Assembly: GCA_045612565.1 (NCBI GenBank)
Contig: JAZKZG010000142.1
Coordinates: forward strand, 1 to 13,011
Reading direction: 5' to 3'
Origin: RGIG9041 sp045612565
Lineage (GTDB): Bacteria > Bacillota > Clostridia > Oscillospirales > QAKW01
DNA length: 13,011 bases
The stretch's first letter is position 1. Every line of letters starts with the position of its first letter. This document shows, piece after piece, positions 1 to 6,741 of this stretch. The translations under genes and the position numbers were made by a program. The notes beneath the pieces were generated by a model. It made no database searches and had not been told where the DNA came from. It saw only the letters and a program-made list of their open reading frames with translations.

Positions 1-373
1 TTGAGTTAGTGCCTACTACAAGACCACCCGCACCAATATCGGCAGTAATGGTGTATTTATCGACCATATTAGGAACTATAAATACGCCCGTGTTAGCGCC
101 CGTGTGGTCGCTTGCTGAAATTGTGAAAGATATGGACTGCACGTCGGTTAAGTCAATATTATCAGTAAAGAAACTGAAAGACGCGCCCGAACCGCCCGTT
201 GTGAGCACCAATTTGTCGTTTACGATAGAGTAAGAACTGCCACTACCCTCGCCGTTTGACGACCATGACGGACGATAGCCATTTGCTGTTATGCCCGTAT
301 AGAGCACGCCGTCTTTAAATATATAGTCGTTTTGGGTTGGCGCGCTTGCGCCGCCTACACATCTTAAATACAT
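1..373 (-). CDS. Probable tail fibre/appendage protein, 5' part only (runs off left edge)
   Basis: An open frame starts at the ATG at 373-371 and stays open to the left edge, giving 124 codons. AAAGGGGG lies just upstream and overlaps the TAG of the preceding fibre gene, so the start is well supported. The protein begins MYLRCVGGAS and continues with short Gly/Ser/Thr-rich segments alternating with hydrophobic strands (for example SFSFFTDNIDLTDVQSISF and NTGVFIVPNMVDKYTI). This looks like a beta-sandwich appendage or receptor-binding module. No signal peptide or membrane helix is visible. It follows two fibre-like genes in the same operon, which suggests a virion surface role. The family is not recognised and the C-terminal part lies outside the window, so the function is inferred from context and composition only. 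Confidence 0.75.
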   Translation of the reverse strand, partial: MYLRCVGGASAPTQNDYIFKDGVLYTGITANGYRPSWSSNGEGSGSSYSIVNDKLVLTTGGSGASFSFFTDNIDLTDVQSISFTISASDHTGANTGVFIVPNMVDKYTITADIGAGGLVVGTNS

Positions 374-389
374 AAATTGTGCCCCCTTT

Positions 390-1052
390 CTACGCGCTTG
401 CTTCTTCAACAATCCACAATGCAACGTCTACGTCTGCTAACTGCGCGTCGAATGTGAATGTGATAGAGCCAGCACTTTCGCTCACTGCGGTAGGGTAAAG
501 CAATAAAGCCGCGCCAGTGGTTGAGTCCTTAACGTATAAGTCCGCACGGGCTGTTGCGGTAATTGCCGCGTTGGTAAATGTCACGCTGGTTTGCCCCGCT
601 GTAAGTGTCTGTTTAAGGCTTGTTTTAAGCATTGTAACCGCGCCGTTTGCGGCTGTCTGTGCCGCTGTTGCGGCTGTCTGTGCGTCGGTTGCCTTGCCGT
701 CTGCTGTGACTGCCTTAGCGTCAGCAGTTGCGGCGGCGCTCACTGCGCCCTCAGCGGTTGACTGTGCGGCGCTTGCGGCTGTTGCCGCATTACCAGCAGT
801 TGCAAGTGCGCTGTTGGCGTTAGTGTTAGCAGTATTCGCAAGTGTTGCCGCGTCTGACGCTGTGCTTGCGGCACTGTTTGCGGCTGTTATAGCGTTGTCG
901 GCTTTAGTGTCTGCGCCCGTTGCGGTAGCGCCTACGCCAGCAATGGCTGTGTCAATTTTCTGCATATCGCCGTTATAGTCACCGAGAAAAGTGGGCTTGT
1001 CGGTGCTGACGAATTGCGATAATTCATAATTGCTTGTGTGATTAGTGTGCAT
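390..1052 (-). CDS. Ala-rich coiled-coil tail fibre protein (220 aa)
   Basis: The N-terminus (about residues 8-38, including NYELSQFVSTDKPTFLGDYN and an MQKIDTAI stretch) matches the attachment segment common at the start of phage tail fibres and head fibres. Residues about 38-140 are an Ala/Thr/Asn/Asp repeat with heptad character (TAATAAQTAANGA-like units), expected to form a long trimeric coiled-coil shaft. Residues about 145-220 are a compact beta-rich tip with alternating hydrophobic positions (SVTFTNAAITATARADLYV, SITFTFDAQL). The ATG at 1052 is preceded by AAAGGGGG, with 8 nt between the last G and the start. The gene begins 20 nt after the stop of the preceding appendage gene and ends 16 nt before the next start. 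Role: virion fibre, probably host contact. Its attachment point on the particle cannot be told from sequence. Confidence 0.82.
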   Translation of the reverse strand: MHTNHTSNYELSQFVSTDKPTFLGDYNGDMQKIDTAIAGVGATATGADTKADNAITAANSAASTASDAATLANTANTNANSALATAGNAATAASAAQSTAEGAVSAAATADAKAVTADGKATDAQTAATAAQTAANGAVTMLKTSLKQTLTAGQTSVTFTNAAITATARADLYVKDSTTGAALLLYPTAVSESAGSITFTFDAQLADVDVALWIVEEASA

Positions 1053-1072
1053 AAAATATGCCCCCTTTCGTA

Positions 1073-1915
1073 TTATGCCGCAATGAACTGCTTAGCGTAA
1101 AAGTCAAATAAGTACGCTGTTAAGTTCAACGCGTTGAACTCGTCCGCAGTAAGTTCTGCGGCGTCAAATTCGCCCGCTGTGATTGCTTCTGTTGTTGTGT
1201 GCTGTGCTATGTCAGCCAGTATATTGCATACAGTGTCAAGTTCGCCCGTAAACGGATTTCTGCATTTGCCAGTAAGCAAGCGCGCTTTAGCGCTGGTATC
1301 GAATTCAAGCGCTGTAAAGTTCAACGCGTCAAATTCGCCCGCTGTAAGCCCGTACACGTCAAAGTCGTACGCGGTCATAGCATTATCGCGGCAAGCGTCG
1401 TACACGTCGTATATAAGCGTCACAAGGTCGGTTTTAACGCCCTTTACAATGTTATATACTTCGGGCAGTTCCCACTGCAATTCATTAATCTGTTCTTGCA
1501 AGTAGTTAATAGCCGCGAAAGCAAGTTCTGAAAGCGCCGTGACTTTCGTATCAGTGTACGAAGTCGATAACTCATAGAAATTGCTGACTGTGCCACTAAG
1601 CGCCGCAAGCGCTTCGTTAGTTGCGTCAATGCGTTCATTGATTGTCACAATCTTAGCGTCGTACTCGACCATAGCGGCATCAATTCCCGCTTTAACTGCG
1701 GCGTCAATCTGCTGTTCGAAGTTCTCGACAAGTGCCGTAACGTCAGCAATCTTGACAAGCAAGTCTTGATATTGACTTTCCATTTTTTCCGCAAGTTTCA
1801 CTATCTCGCCGTATTCTTCAGAAAGCCCGCGCACATACTCGATAAGTTCGCGCAAGTCGCCGTCGTAGTTGCTTACGTTCGGAAAGTCGTATTTTGTAGG
1901 TGGAAAGAAAGCCAT
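1073..1915 (-). CDS. Appendage/fibre protein with coiled coil and TAxxFD decapeptide repeats (280 aa)
   Basis: Residues 1-35 contain FPNVSNYDGDLRELIEYV, a segment typical of the virion-proximal end of podovirus fibre proteins. Residues about 35-160 are strongly helical and heptad-like, suggesting a coiled-coil stalk. The C-terminal third carries two groups of three ten-residue repeats with consensus [LIMF]TAxxFDxxx: residues 180-209 (MTAYDFDVYG, LTAGEFDALN, FTALEFDTSA) and 245-274 (ITAGEFDAAE, LTADEFNALN, LTAYLFDFYA). A 35-residue insert containing two Cys separates the groups. The gene follows the lower-collar gene by 13 nt with a clear AAAGGGGG before the ATG at 1915. This is the position where phi29 places its preneck appendage gene, so a structural appendage is likely. 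I see no enzymatic domain, and sequence identity to phi29 gp12 is not evident. Confidence 0.78.
   Translation of the reverse strand: MAFFPPTKYDFPNVSNYDGDLRELIEYVRGLSEEYGEIVKLAEKMESQYQDLLVKIADVTALVENFEQQIDAAVKAGIDAAMVEYDAKIVTINERIDATNEALAALSGTVSNFYELSTSYTDTKVTALSELAFAAINYLQEQINELQWELPEVYNIVKGVKTDLVTLIYDVYDACRDNAMTAYDFDVYGLTAGEFDALNFTALEFDTSAKARLLTGKCRNPFTGELDTVCNILADIAQHTTTEAITAGEFDAAELTADEFNALNLTAYLFDFYAKQFIAA
1123..1140. repeat. Palindrome copy 1, AGTTCAACGCGTTGAACT (inside appendage gene)
   Basis: Perfect 18-bp palindrome with CGCG centre in codons for EFNALNL of a TAxxFD repeat in the 280-aa appendage protein. Confidence 0.9.
1161..1180. repeat. Direct repeat unit A (20 bp) in appendage gene
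   Basis: GCGTCAAATTCGCCCGCTGT is repeated exactly at 1326-1345. Both copies encode TAGEFDA, so the protein decapeptide repeats arose by recent duplication at DNA level, or are kept identical by recombination. Confidence 0.85.
1326..1345. repeat. Direct repeat unit B (20 bp) in appendage gene
   Basis: Exact copy of 1161-1180, 165 bp away. It is preceded by AGTTCAAC, which makes it resemble a degenerate half of the palindrome family. Confidence 0.85.
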
Positions 1916-1928
1916 ATAAACCCCCTTT

Positions 1929-2591
1929 CTAATAAACTGCCAGCATTAACGCGTCGCTAAAATCTAACGCGATAACGCGGTAAATATTGATTTTATTCAC
2001 TTCAAATTCAGACGATAATAATTCTTGTGCTGGCTTGTTGTGTCCGTGCTTGTGTTCTGTGTGATTGTCTTTCACAGTGTCCGCGCCAGTGTCGGAGTGG
2101 GTCTGCGTGCCCGTGTCGTTTGTGAAGTCGTCAAGGGTGGTTGTCTTGTCTTGACTGCGCATTTCAAGTCCGCTTTCGTTGTCAGCGCTAACGCTGTGTT
2201 GGCTTGTCAAGTCGCCTTGCGCAAACTTGCGTTGTAAATTGTCCGTGCGGGTGCTGGTCTTGCCGTACTCGGTTTTGACCCCGCCGTGATATTCCAGTTC
2301 AACGTTGAACTCGTCAATCGGACTATATTCCAGTTCCAGCGCGTCAAGGTCGCGTGTAATTTCTCGCGCTTTGATTTTAAAGAAGTTCGCCGCCATTGTT
2401 GCGAAGAATGAACTATCCATATAACGGGGCGTTTGTCGTCCACACTCGTTTATCAATTCCAGCGCAAGCGCGTTTTTGTCAATGCGGGCGTCAAGTTCTG
2501 CTGTCGTCATTATCTGCGTCAGATAGTCCGTCACTGTCGCCGTCGTCGGCTGTTTCAGTCGCCATATCTCTATCAGTTCTATTAAGTTCAC
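1929..2591 (-). CDS. Lower collar protein, phi29 gp11-like (220 aa, GTG start)
   Basis: Assigned mainly by position: it directly follows the connector gene, as gp11 follows gp10 in phi29-like phages. The N-terminal half (residues 1-110) is helical and mixed. Residues about 125-185 are a polar Ser/Thr/Asp/Asn/His-rich stretch (TLDDFTNDTGTQTHSDTG, NHTEHKHGHN), as often seen in lower-collar proteins. The end, SSEFEVNKINIYRVIALDF, is a conserved-looking helical tail. The start is a GTG at 2591, chosen because AAAGGGG sits at 2597-2603, five nt upstream, which is the usual spacing in this genome. The ATG at 2510 has no ribosome binding site. This start makes the gene overlap the connector gene by 101 nt in another frame. 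At 220 aa it is shorter than phi29 gp11 (about 293 aa). Role: joins connector to tail. Confidence 0.68.
   Translation of the reverse strand: MNLIELIEIWRLKQPTTATVTDYLTQIMTTAELDARIDKNALALELINECGRQTPRYMDSSFFATMAANFFKIKAREITRDLDALELEYSPIDEFNVELEYHGGVKTEYGKTSTRTDNLQRKFAQGDLTSQHSVSADNESGLEMRSQDKTTTLDDFTNDTGTQTHSDTGADTVKDNHTEHKHGHNKPAQELLSSEFEVNKINIYRVIALDFSDALMLAVY
2296..2311. repeat. Palindrome copy 2, AGTTCAACGTTGAACT (inside lower-collar gene)
   Basis: Perfect 16-bp palindrome in codons for EFNVEL of the gp11-like protein. Confidence 0.92.
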
Positions 2592-3528
2592 TGTCGCCCC
2601 TTTCCGCGCCTATAAACTGCACGCTAAACTCATTATCCAAGAAAAAGTCGCTGTACAACTCTTTGACTTTCTCAATGCCGCGGTTAACGTTGTCTTGCCA
2701 CAATGCAACTGCCGCGGCAATTTCTGCGTTGTTTGCTTCGACTTCGGGTGTTATAAGACGTTCGCGTTTTTCAGTGTTTGCGTTGTTTATGCCAATGCCA
2801 GTTAAAAATTCGTCAATGATTGCCCGCTTTGCAACTTGCATATCCAGTGTAACGAAGTTCTCTTTAACTGGTGTTTTAAGCAATGGCAAGTCTTTCTGCT
2901 GTGGGTTGTACTTGCGCCCCATTTTGTAATAAACCGCGGGAGCGCCCGACATAACGCGTTTAAATAACGCTTGCATGTTCTGCACATCTGCGTCGTTTTC
3001 TACGCCAAAAATCCACGGCGTGCGGGTGACAAACAAGTTTGTATCAATGCCGCCGTCGCAGTTGGCAAGTTTCTGCGCGTAAATGTCAATGTAAGACTGT
3101 ACGCCGCTTGCATAATAGCAGTTAGGAAAGTCGGCGCTGTCAAGATAGACAATTTCGCAGTCGTCGCCAATTGTGCGTTCGGGAATGTCTTGCGCCAGTT
3201 CCCCAGTGGCTTGCACTGTAATAGGATAATGCCACTTGTTGCGGGTCTTGATTGAGTACGCAAAAGGCACAACAGCGCCGCTTAATTCTGTGACGCCAAT
3301 GCCGCCGCCCCACAAAAGAACAGCGCGCACAAAATCAATAGACCACTTTTCGGGCACTACGATTTTGACACTACCCAAGAAAAGCCGCCACAAAAACGAC
3401 CGATAGAAATCGGTTCTTAAGTTATTCTGTGCTATAACTTCTTTTGGTTCAATGTCGTACGCTTCTTTATAAGCGTTCTTGAATTGGTTAACAATTCCAT
3501 TCTGTGTAAGTTTCTTTTTATTCGACAT
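2491..3528 (-). CDS. Connector / upper collar (portal) protein, phi29 gp10-like (345 aa)
   Basis: This is the dodecameric portal that sits at one capsid vertex, docks the packaging motor and later holds the tail. Residues 241-270 (FLTGIGINNANTEKRERL then ITPEVEANN) match the conserved phi29 gp10 segment containing LGIKNANLEKKERMVTDEV, which is strong evidence. The N-terminal Lys-rich stretch (MSNKKKL) resembles the flexible basic start of gp10. Length is close to the 309 aa of phi29 gp10. The acidic tail, residues about 322-345 (ending DADNDDSRT), is encoded in the region overlapping the lower-collar gene. I chose the ATG at 3528, preceded by GGGGG and five nt. The ATG four codons upstream overlaps that ribosome binding site and is rejected. 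The gene overlaps the tail-knob gene by 11 nt, suggesting translational coupling. Confidence 0.93.
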   Translation of the reverse strand: MSNKKKLTQNGIVNQFKNAYKEAYDIEPKEVIAQNNLRTDFYRSFLWRLFLGSVKIVVPEKWSIDFVRAVLLWGGGIGVTELSGAVVPFAYSIKTRNKWHYPITVQATGELAQDIPERTIGDDCEIVYLDSADFPNCYYASGVQSYIDIYAQKLANCDGGIDTNLFVTRTPWIFGVENDADVQNMQALFKRVMSGAPAVYYKMGRKYNPQQKDLPLLKTPVKENFVTLDMQVAKRAIIDEFLTGIGINNANTEKRERLITPEVEANNAEIAAAVALWQDNVNRGIEKVKELYSDFFLDNEFSVQFIGAERGDSELNRTDRDMATETADDGDSDGLSDADNDDSRT

Positions 3529-4927
3529 ATATGCCCCCATTTAAAAGGTTGTTAAACTGTCGTATTTCGTCCGACGTTCCACTAAAGGAAACGGACGCAT
3601 CATGTGTTTGTATATAGCCATTTTGTATGGTAATGACTTTTTCGGTAGGTCTTCCAGCAATTGCCGCCAGCGTTGCGGGGTTAATATTACTATCGGCTTC
3701 AATCATCACCAGCGACAAGTTCTGCGCCGTCGGACAGCCTAACGGGGCAATAGAACCGATAGCGCCGCCGACATCATCAACAGCGGGCATGTCGCCAATG
3801 CCGCGTGTAAATGCCGCCGCCGTTCCCATAGTTAACGCGCCCATTAATGGACTTGCGCCTATTTTGGAATAAAGCATTGCGCCGCCAGCCGCAAATGGCG
3901 CGGCTTGTTTAATCATTTGACCGACTTGGTTCACTTGCCTTGACAGTGATAACGGCGCTTTTAAGGAAGTGCCAAACACACCTAAACTAATCTTGTTAAC
4001 GCGCGGCGCTATTACCATTTGACCGCTTAAGCAGTCGCCCGCGTAGCCGATTTCAATTGCGCTTCTGTCGCGTAAAAGTTCGGTCGGTATTTGCTTAACG
4101 CCCAAGAACGGCATAAGTAGATAATACGAAACAAAACGCTGTGAATAACGAAAGTCTGTAACACTGGGTTTTGGCACGTCAATAGTTGTAATGTGCTTTT
4201 TAACTTTTGGGTTGGTTATGCAATCTGCTGTTATGTTTATATCAAACATGTTTGTAGTTTTGCTTCCGACTTCGTGGCAGTTTTGCGGTATAAGTGGCGA
4301 CCACCAAAGCTCATTCACCCAGTCAAGCGGCGACACACCTTTGAGCGAATTCCATATTTGTTGCATCCAGTTCTCATCAGCGCATTGCTTCAAAAAGTTA
4401 GTAATTAAAGTGTCGTTATATCCGAAAAATACATCAACGCCGTTCATAGAGCCGTCACGGGTAACGCATGACATAAACTGATACATTGTTTCAACTGTCG
4501 GGTTGGGTTGCTGTAATATGGTAAATGCTTTCGCGTCTTCCTTAACTTGGGCGGCTGTCGGCGGCATTGCATATATACGGCTATCGTCAAGCAATTCGTC
4601 ATACGCATAACTTGACATTGCCGCATAGACATTTTGTCCGCGTACACTGTCAATATGGCTTGCCAGTACGTCACATTCCAAGTGCATCAAGTACGTGTCT
4701 TTTGCTATTGTTTCGGGGCTTCTCACGAAGTAATAGCGCCCCGTAAAATCGATATAGCAGTAATTGAACAGAAAAGCGCTAGTGTAGTGCACTTCGATAG
4801 TGGGGTTAACAAGGTCGGTCTGTTCTTTAAACGTTATTAGTATGTCTGTGCCCGTGCCGCTGGTTGGCTTTAGTGTGCTATTTTCGCGCTTTGCGAACTG
4901 GTAAAAAGTCGCTGTTATCTGCGCCAT
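3518..4927 (-). CDS. Tail knob protein, phi29 gp9-like (469 aa)
   Basis: Forms the distal tail tube of phi29-like phages and, by analogy, a membrane-penetrating channel. Residues about 52-90 (FLFNYCYIDFTGRYYFV then DTYLMHLECDVLASH) match in pattern the N-terminal tube domain of gp9 (a WFYAFV... YVHFEIDVL pattern), which is the main evidence. Residues about 341-400 are unusually hydrophobic and Gly/Ala-rich (APFAAGGAMLYSKIGASPLM and onwards), consistent with the long hydrophobic loops that plug the gp9 tube. The C-terminus (GRPTEKVITIQNGYIQTHDA to NNLLNGGIYVE) resembles the family's terminal beta domain. It is shorter than phi29 gp9 (599 aa). The ATG at 4927 has AAAGGGGG five nt upstream, and palindrome 4943-4956 sits just before that site. 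It lies downstream of the capsid gene and overlaps the connector start by 11 nt. Confidence 0.9.
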   Translation of the reverse strand: MAQITATFYQFAKRENSTLKPTSGTGTDILITFKEQTDLVNPTIEVHYTSAFLFNYCYIDFTGRYYFVRSPETIAKDTYLMHLECDVLASHIDSVRGQNVYAAMSSYAYDELLDDSRIYAMPPTAAQVKEDAKAFTILQQPNPTVETMYQFMSCVTRDGSMNGVDVFFGYNDTLITNFLKQCADENWMQQIWNSLKGVSPLDWVNELWWSPLIPQNCHEVGSKTTNMFDINITADCITNPKVKKHITTIDVPKPSVTDFRYSQRFVSYYLLMPFLGVKQIPTELLRDRSAIEIGYAGDCLSGQMVIAPRVNKISLGVFGTSLKAPLSLSRQVNQVGQMIKQAAPFAAGGAMLYSKIGASPLMGALTMGTAAAFTRGIGDMPAVDDVGGAIGSIAPLGCPTAQNLSLVMIEADSNINPATLAAIAGRPTEKVITIQNGYIQTHDASVSFSGTSDEIRQFNNLLNGGIYVE

Positions 4928-4942
4928 ACTTGCCCCCTTTCA

Positions 4943-4956
4943 GTTCAACGTTGAAC
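4943..4956. repeat. Palindrome copy 3, GTTCAACGTTGAAC (intergenic)
   Basis: Perfect 14-bp inverted repeat, one of seven family members. It lies between capsid and tail-knob genes, directly before the gp9 ribosome binding site (minus strand ...TTGAACTGAAAGGGGG). As RNA it could fold and affect gp9 initiation. As DNA it could be a protein binding site. Confidence 0.9.
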
Positions 4957-4965
4957 CGCGTTGCG

Positions 4966-4982
4966 GGCGGGACTATCCCGCC
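4966..4982 (-). terminator. GC-rich hairpin after the capsid gene (weak or non-canonical terminator)
   Basis: Perfect 7-bp stem GGCGGGA / TCCCGCC with a 3-nt loop, 76 nt after the capsid stop. No T-tract follows on the minus strand, so a standard intrinsic terminator is not supported. Attenuation, RNase processing or message stabilisation are alternatives. It is nearly the same sequence as the hairpin at 8235-8258. Confidence 0.5.
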
Positions 4983-5058
4983 GCGCTTCGCGTTCTTTAG
5001 GGTGTAATGGGAATAATGGAAAATATGGGGTATTTTCACATAATATTGCGATACACTG

Positions 5059-6228
5059 TTAATCGAGTAGGAAGACCACGCCATTTTCTGAGAGGTCATT
5101 AAACCACAACTGTTCTGCGAAATGGAACGTGTTGTAGTATCTACCCCTTGCATTAATGGGTGTCGTTAAAGTTTCTTCTTCGCTTCTGTGTGCGCCGAGT
5201 GCGTACTTGTCGAAGATAAAGCCCATAATGCCGCTGACTGTTACGTCGTCTGTGCCGCCTTCGCCGTCGTCAACAGTTACTTTGATAGTGTCGCGAACGT
5301 CAACGCGTACGGGAACTTCGTCGTCGGACATTTCGTATTCGCCTTGCCAGTAAGGCACTTCGATAAATTCACCAAGGGAAACAAGTTCCTTGTGGTATGC
5401 CTGATACTGCACAACGTGTTGTAAGCGTGACTGGAACTTGTCGAAAACAAGAAAGCGCTGTTCGCCAGCGGGGGTGTGGCGCTCTGCTTCTTCTGCGTTG
5501 TAGGAAACGGAAAGGTTGCGAAGACGCTTAGAAACAAGTTCCATTTCGCCAGCCGCATATGCAAGAAAGTCCTTGTCAAGAAGTGCCTTATCTGCTGTTA
5601 AGGAAAGACCGCTTTCGCTGTTGTAGTTAGTCAGCAAGTGAACAATCTGCCCGTCTTCCATGTTTGCGATATAGTTCGCAATTGCAAGGCGTGCCAAGTT
5701 TTCAGTTGCAAATTCCATCTTATTGCGCATTTTGCCCGCAACCATGCGCGCCCATGAAAGAAACGCCGCTTCTGAAAGGAACGCGCCTTTAAGCAACTTC
5801 TTCGCTGTGGTAATAAAGTTACTGTATGTGGAACGCTTAATAAATAGTTTCTGTCTGCCGACGGGCTTGCGGACAATGTACTGGTCAACACTGTGCCCGT
5901 CTTCGATTTCGAATGTTTCATCAGAAACGAAGTCGGGGACTTCTGCGTCAATTTTCTGCACGATTGCGCCCCACTCGTCGCCCGATAAAATAAGGTCTTT
6001 AAGTTTGCCGTCGTAGGGTCTGAAAGTGTCATATGTGGTAGCGACGCGTAAAAGATAAGTATTTAGGAATGTTTCGGTTGCGTCGGAACTTGACAAAACA
6101 TTGTTGCCAAAGTCAATAAAAGACGCGGTATCCACAACCGCAACTTCGTCCGCACCCGTTGCCATTGCATGAACTGCGTTTACAATGGCATATACTTCGT
6201 TGTTAATATACTGTGTGTTAGTAGGCAT
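5059..6228 (-). CDS. Major capsid protein, phi29 gp8-like (389 aa)
   Basis: The shell protein of the prohead, expected to have the HK97 fold. Supporting features are its place right after a small scaffold-like gene and before the tail/connector genes, the Thr/Asn/Tyr-rich start (MPTNTQYINNEVYAIVNAV), an alpha/beta body with a long helix around residues 150-185, and the C-terminal segment ending FHFAEQLWFNDLSENGVVF, which resembles the end of capsid proteins from gut phi29-like phages. Length is somewhat below phi29 gp8 (448 aa), so the extra C-terminal Ig-like domain of gp8 is probably absent. The start ATG at 6228 overlaps the scaffold stop (TAATG) and has AAAGGGGG six nt upstream, so translation is probably coupled. 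A 131-nt structured gap follows. Confidence 0.85.
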   Translation of the reverse strand: MPTNTQYINNEVYAIVNAVHAMATGADEVAVVDTASFIDFGNNVLSSSDATETFLNTYLLRVATTYDTFRPYDGKLKDLILSGDEWGAIVQKIDAEVPDFVSDETFEIEDGHSVDQYIVRKPVGRQKLFIKRSTYSNFITTAKKLLKGAFLSEAAFLSWARMVAGKMRNKMEFATENLARLAIANYIANMEDGQIVHLLTNYNSESGLSLTADKALLDKDFLAYAAGEMELVSKRLRNLSVSYNAEEAERHTPAGEQRFLVFDKFQSRLQHVVQYQAYHKELVSLGEFIEVPYWQGEYEMSDDEVPVRVDVRDTIKVTVDDGEGGTDDVTVSGIMGFIFDKYALGAHRSEEETLTTPINARGRYYNTFHFAEQLWFNDLSENGVVFLLD

Positions 6229-6620
6229 TATTTGCCCCCTTTCTGCTGTGTGGGAAAGCCCAACAATTTACAAAAAGCGTCGTCAACATTTACAGCCGCC
6301 GCGCCCTTGCTGGCTTCTTTATTCAACTGGTCTGCGGCATAGTCGCGAACTTCGCGCCTTATCATTTTGCGCAGTTCAACGTTGAACTGGTCGGGCGTTT
6401 CCTTGGTTGCCGTTTTCGCTTCGTCTGCGCCTTGTTTTGCCGTGTCTGTGTTTGGTGTGGTATTTTTATCGTCAATATTATTTGAAGTGGCTTCTTGGGG
6501 CTGTTTGGGGCTGTTTTCGGGGTCTGTGCCCGTTTCAGTCTTCGCAGCGGCTGTTTCGGTCTGTCCCGCTTCAAGTTCTTCACGAATTATATCTTTGATT
6601 AAATCTCTGAAAAATGGCAT
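6228..6620 (-). CDS. Candidate scaffolding protein, phi29 gp7-like (130 aa)
   Basis: A small, highly charged, helix-rich protein immediately upstream of the capsid gene, the classic scaffold position. Residues 1-22 form an amphipathic helix (MPFFRDLIKDIIREELEAG). Residues about 22-75 are a disordered Thr/Asn/Glu/Lys/Gln-rich linker. Residues about 80-130 form a helical C-terminal part (QFNVELRKMIRREVRDYAA) ending in QQKGGK. Basic C-terminal tails are common in scaffolds that bind the inner shell, which fits but does not prove the role. I chose ATG 6620, preceded by AAGAAAGGA about 9 nt upstream. The open frame extends further upstream but has no ribosome binding site. The QFNVEL codons are palindrome copy 4. 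It is slightly longer than phi29 gp7 (98 aa). Confidence 0.65.
   Translation of the reverse strand: MPFFRDLIKDIIREELEAGQTETAAAKTETGTDPENSPKQPQEATSNNIDDKNTTPNTDTAKQGADEAKTATKETPDQFNVELRKMIRREVRDYAADQLNKEASKGAAAVNVDDAFCKLLGFPTQQKGGK
6372..6389. repeat. Palindrome copy 4, CAGTTCAACGTTGAACTG (inside scaffold gene)
   Basis: Perfect 18-bp inverted repeat inside the scaffold coding sequence, read as QFNVEL. Confidence 0.92.
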
Positions 6621-6741
6621 GTTATAGTGTCCTTTCTTAAAAGGGTGGGGCGCATTAGGGTGACAAGCCCGCCGCCCCGCTTCCGCGGGTAGTCTGTTGC
6701 GGCGTGTAAGCGCCCCGTGATTGTGGTTACACTTCCACTTG
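6621..6741 (-). other. 121-nt GC-rich structured intergenic region between ATPase and scaffold genes
   Basis: This non-coding leader holds two small hairpins: 6676-6689 (CCCGC-GGAA-GCGGG on the minus strand, a GNRA-type tetraloop) and 6701-6714 (GGCG/CGCC). The scaffold ribosome binding site AAAGGA follows. I found no convincing -35/-10 pair on the minus strand and no start codon with a ribosome binding site. It may be an mRNA leader, a processing site, or less likely a structured phage RNA. Confidence 0.45.
6676..6689 (-). other. Small GNRA-tetraloop hairpin
   Basis: On the minus strand CCCGC, GGAA, GCGGG: a 5-bp all-GC stem closed by a GGAA tetraloop. GNRA loops are a common feature of structured RNA. 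No T-tract follows, so it is not called a terminator. Confidence 0.45.

Larger units (their letters stand above)
4928..5058 (-). other. 131-nt structured intergenic region between capsid and tail-knob genes
   Basis: This is the longest gap in the virion block. In transcription order it holds an A/T-rich segment, a GC-rich hairpin (4966-4982), palindrome 4943-4956 and the gp9 ribosome binding site. I see no start codon with a ribosome binding site in it, and no convincing -35/-10 pair. Likely roles are mRNA processing, stabilisation of the highly expressed capsid message, or partial transcription attenuation before the tail genes. Confidence 0.5.

Noticed and set aside
650..900. Repetitive GCTGTTGCGGCTGTCTGTGC-like DNA that could suggest a CRISPR or satellite
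   Set aside because: It is continuous coding sequence for Ala/Thr coiled-coil repeats, without fixed repeats and unique spacers.
517..978. 153-codon plus-strand open frame rich in Ala/Val
   Set aside because: It mirrors the Ala-rich repeats of the fibre gene on the other strand, has no AAAGGGG ribosome binding site, and would be the only plus-strand gene.
3529..3540. Connector start at the ATG at 3540
   Set aside because: That ATG overlaps the GGGGG ribosome binding site used by ATG 3528.
4878..5153. 91-codon minus-strand frame spanning the capsid/knob gap
   Set aside because: No ribosome binding site, overlaps the capsid end and the gp9 start in another frame, low-quality composition.
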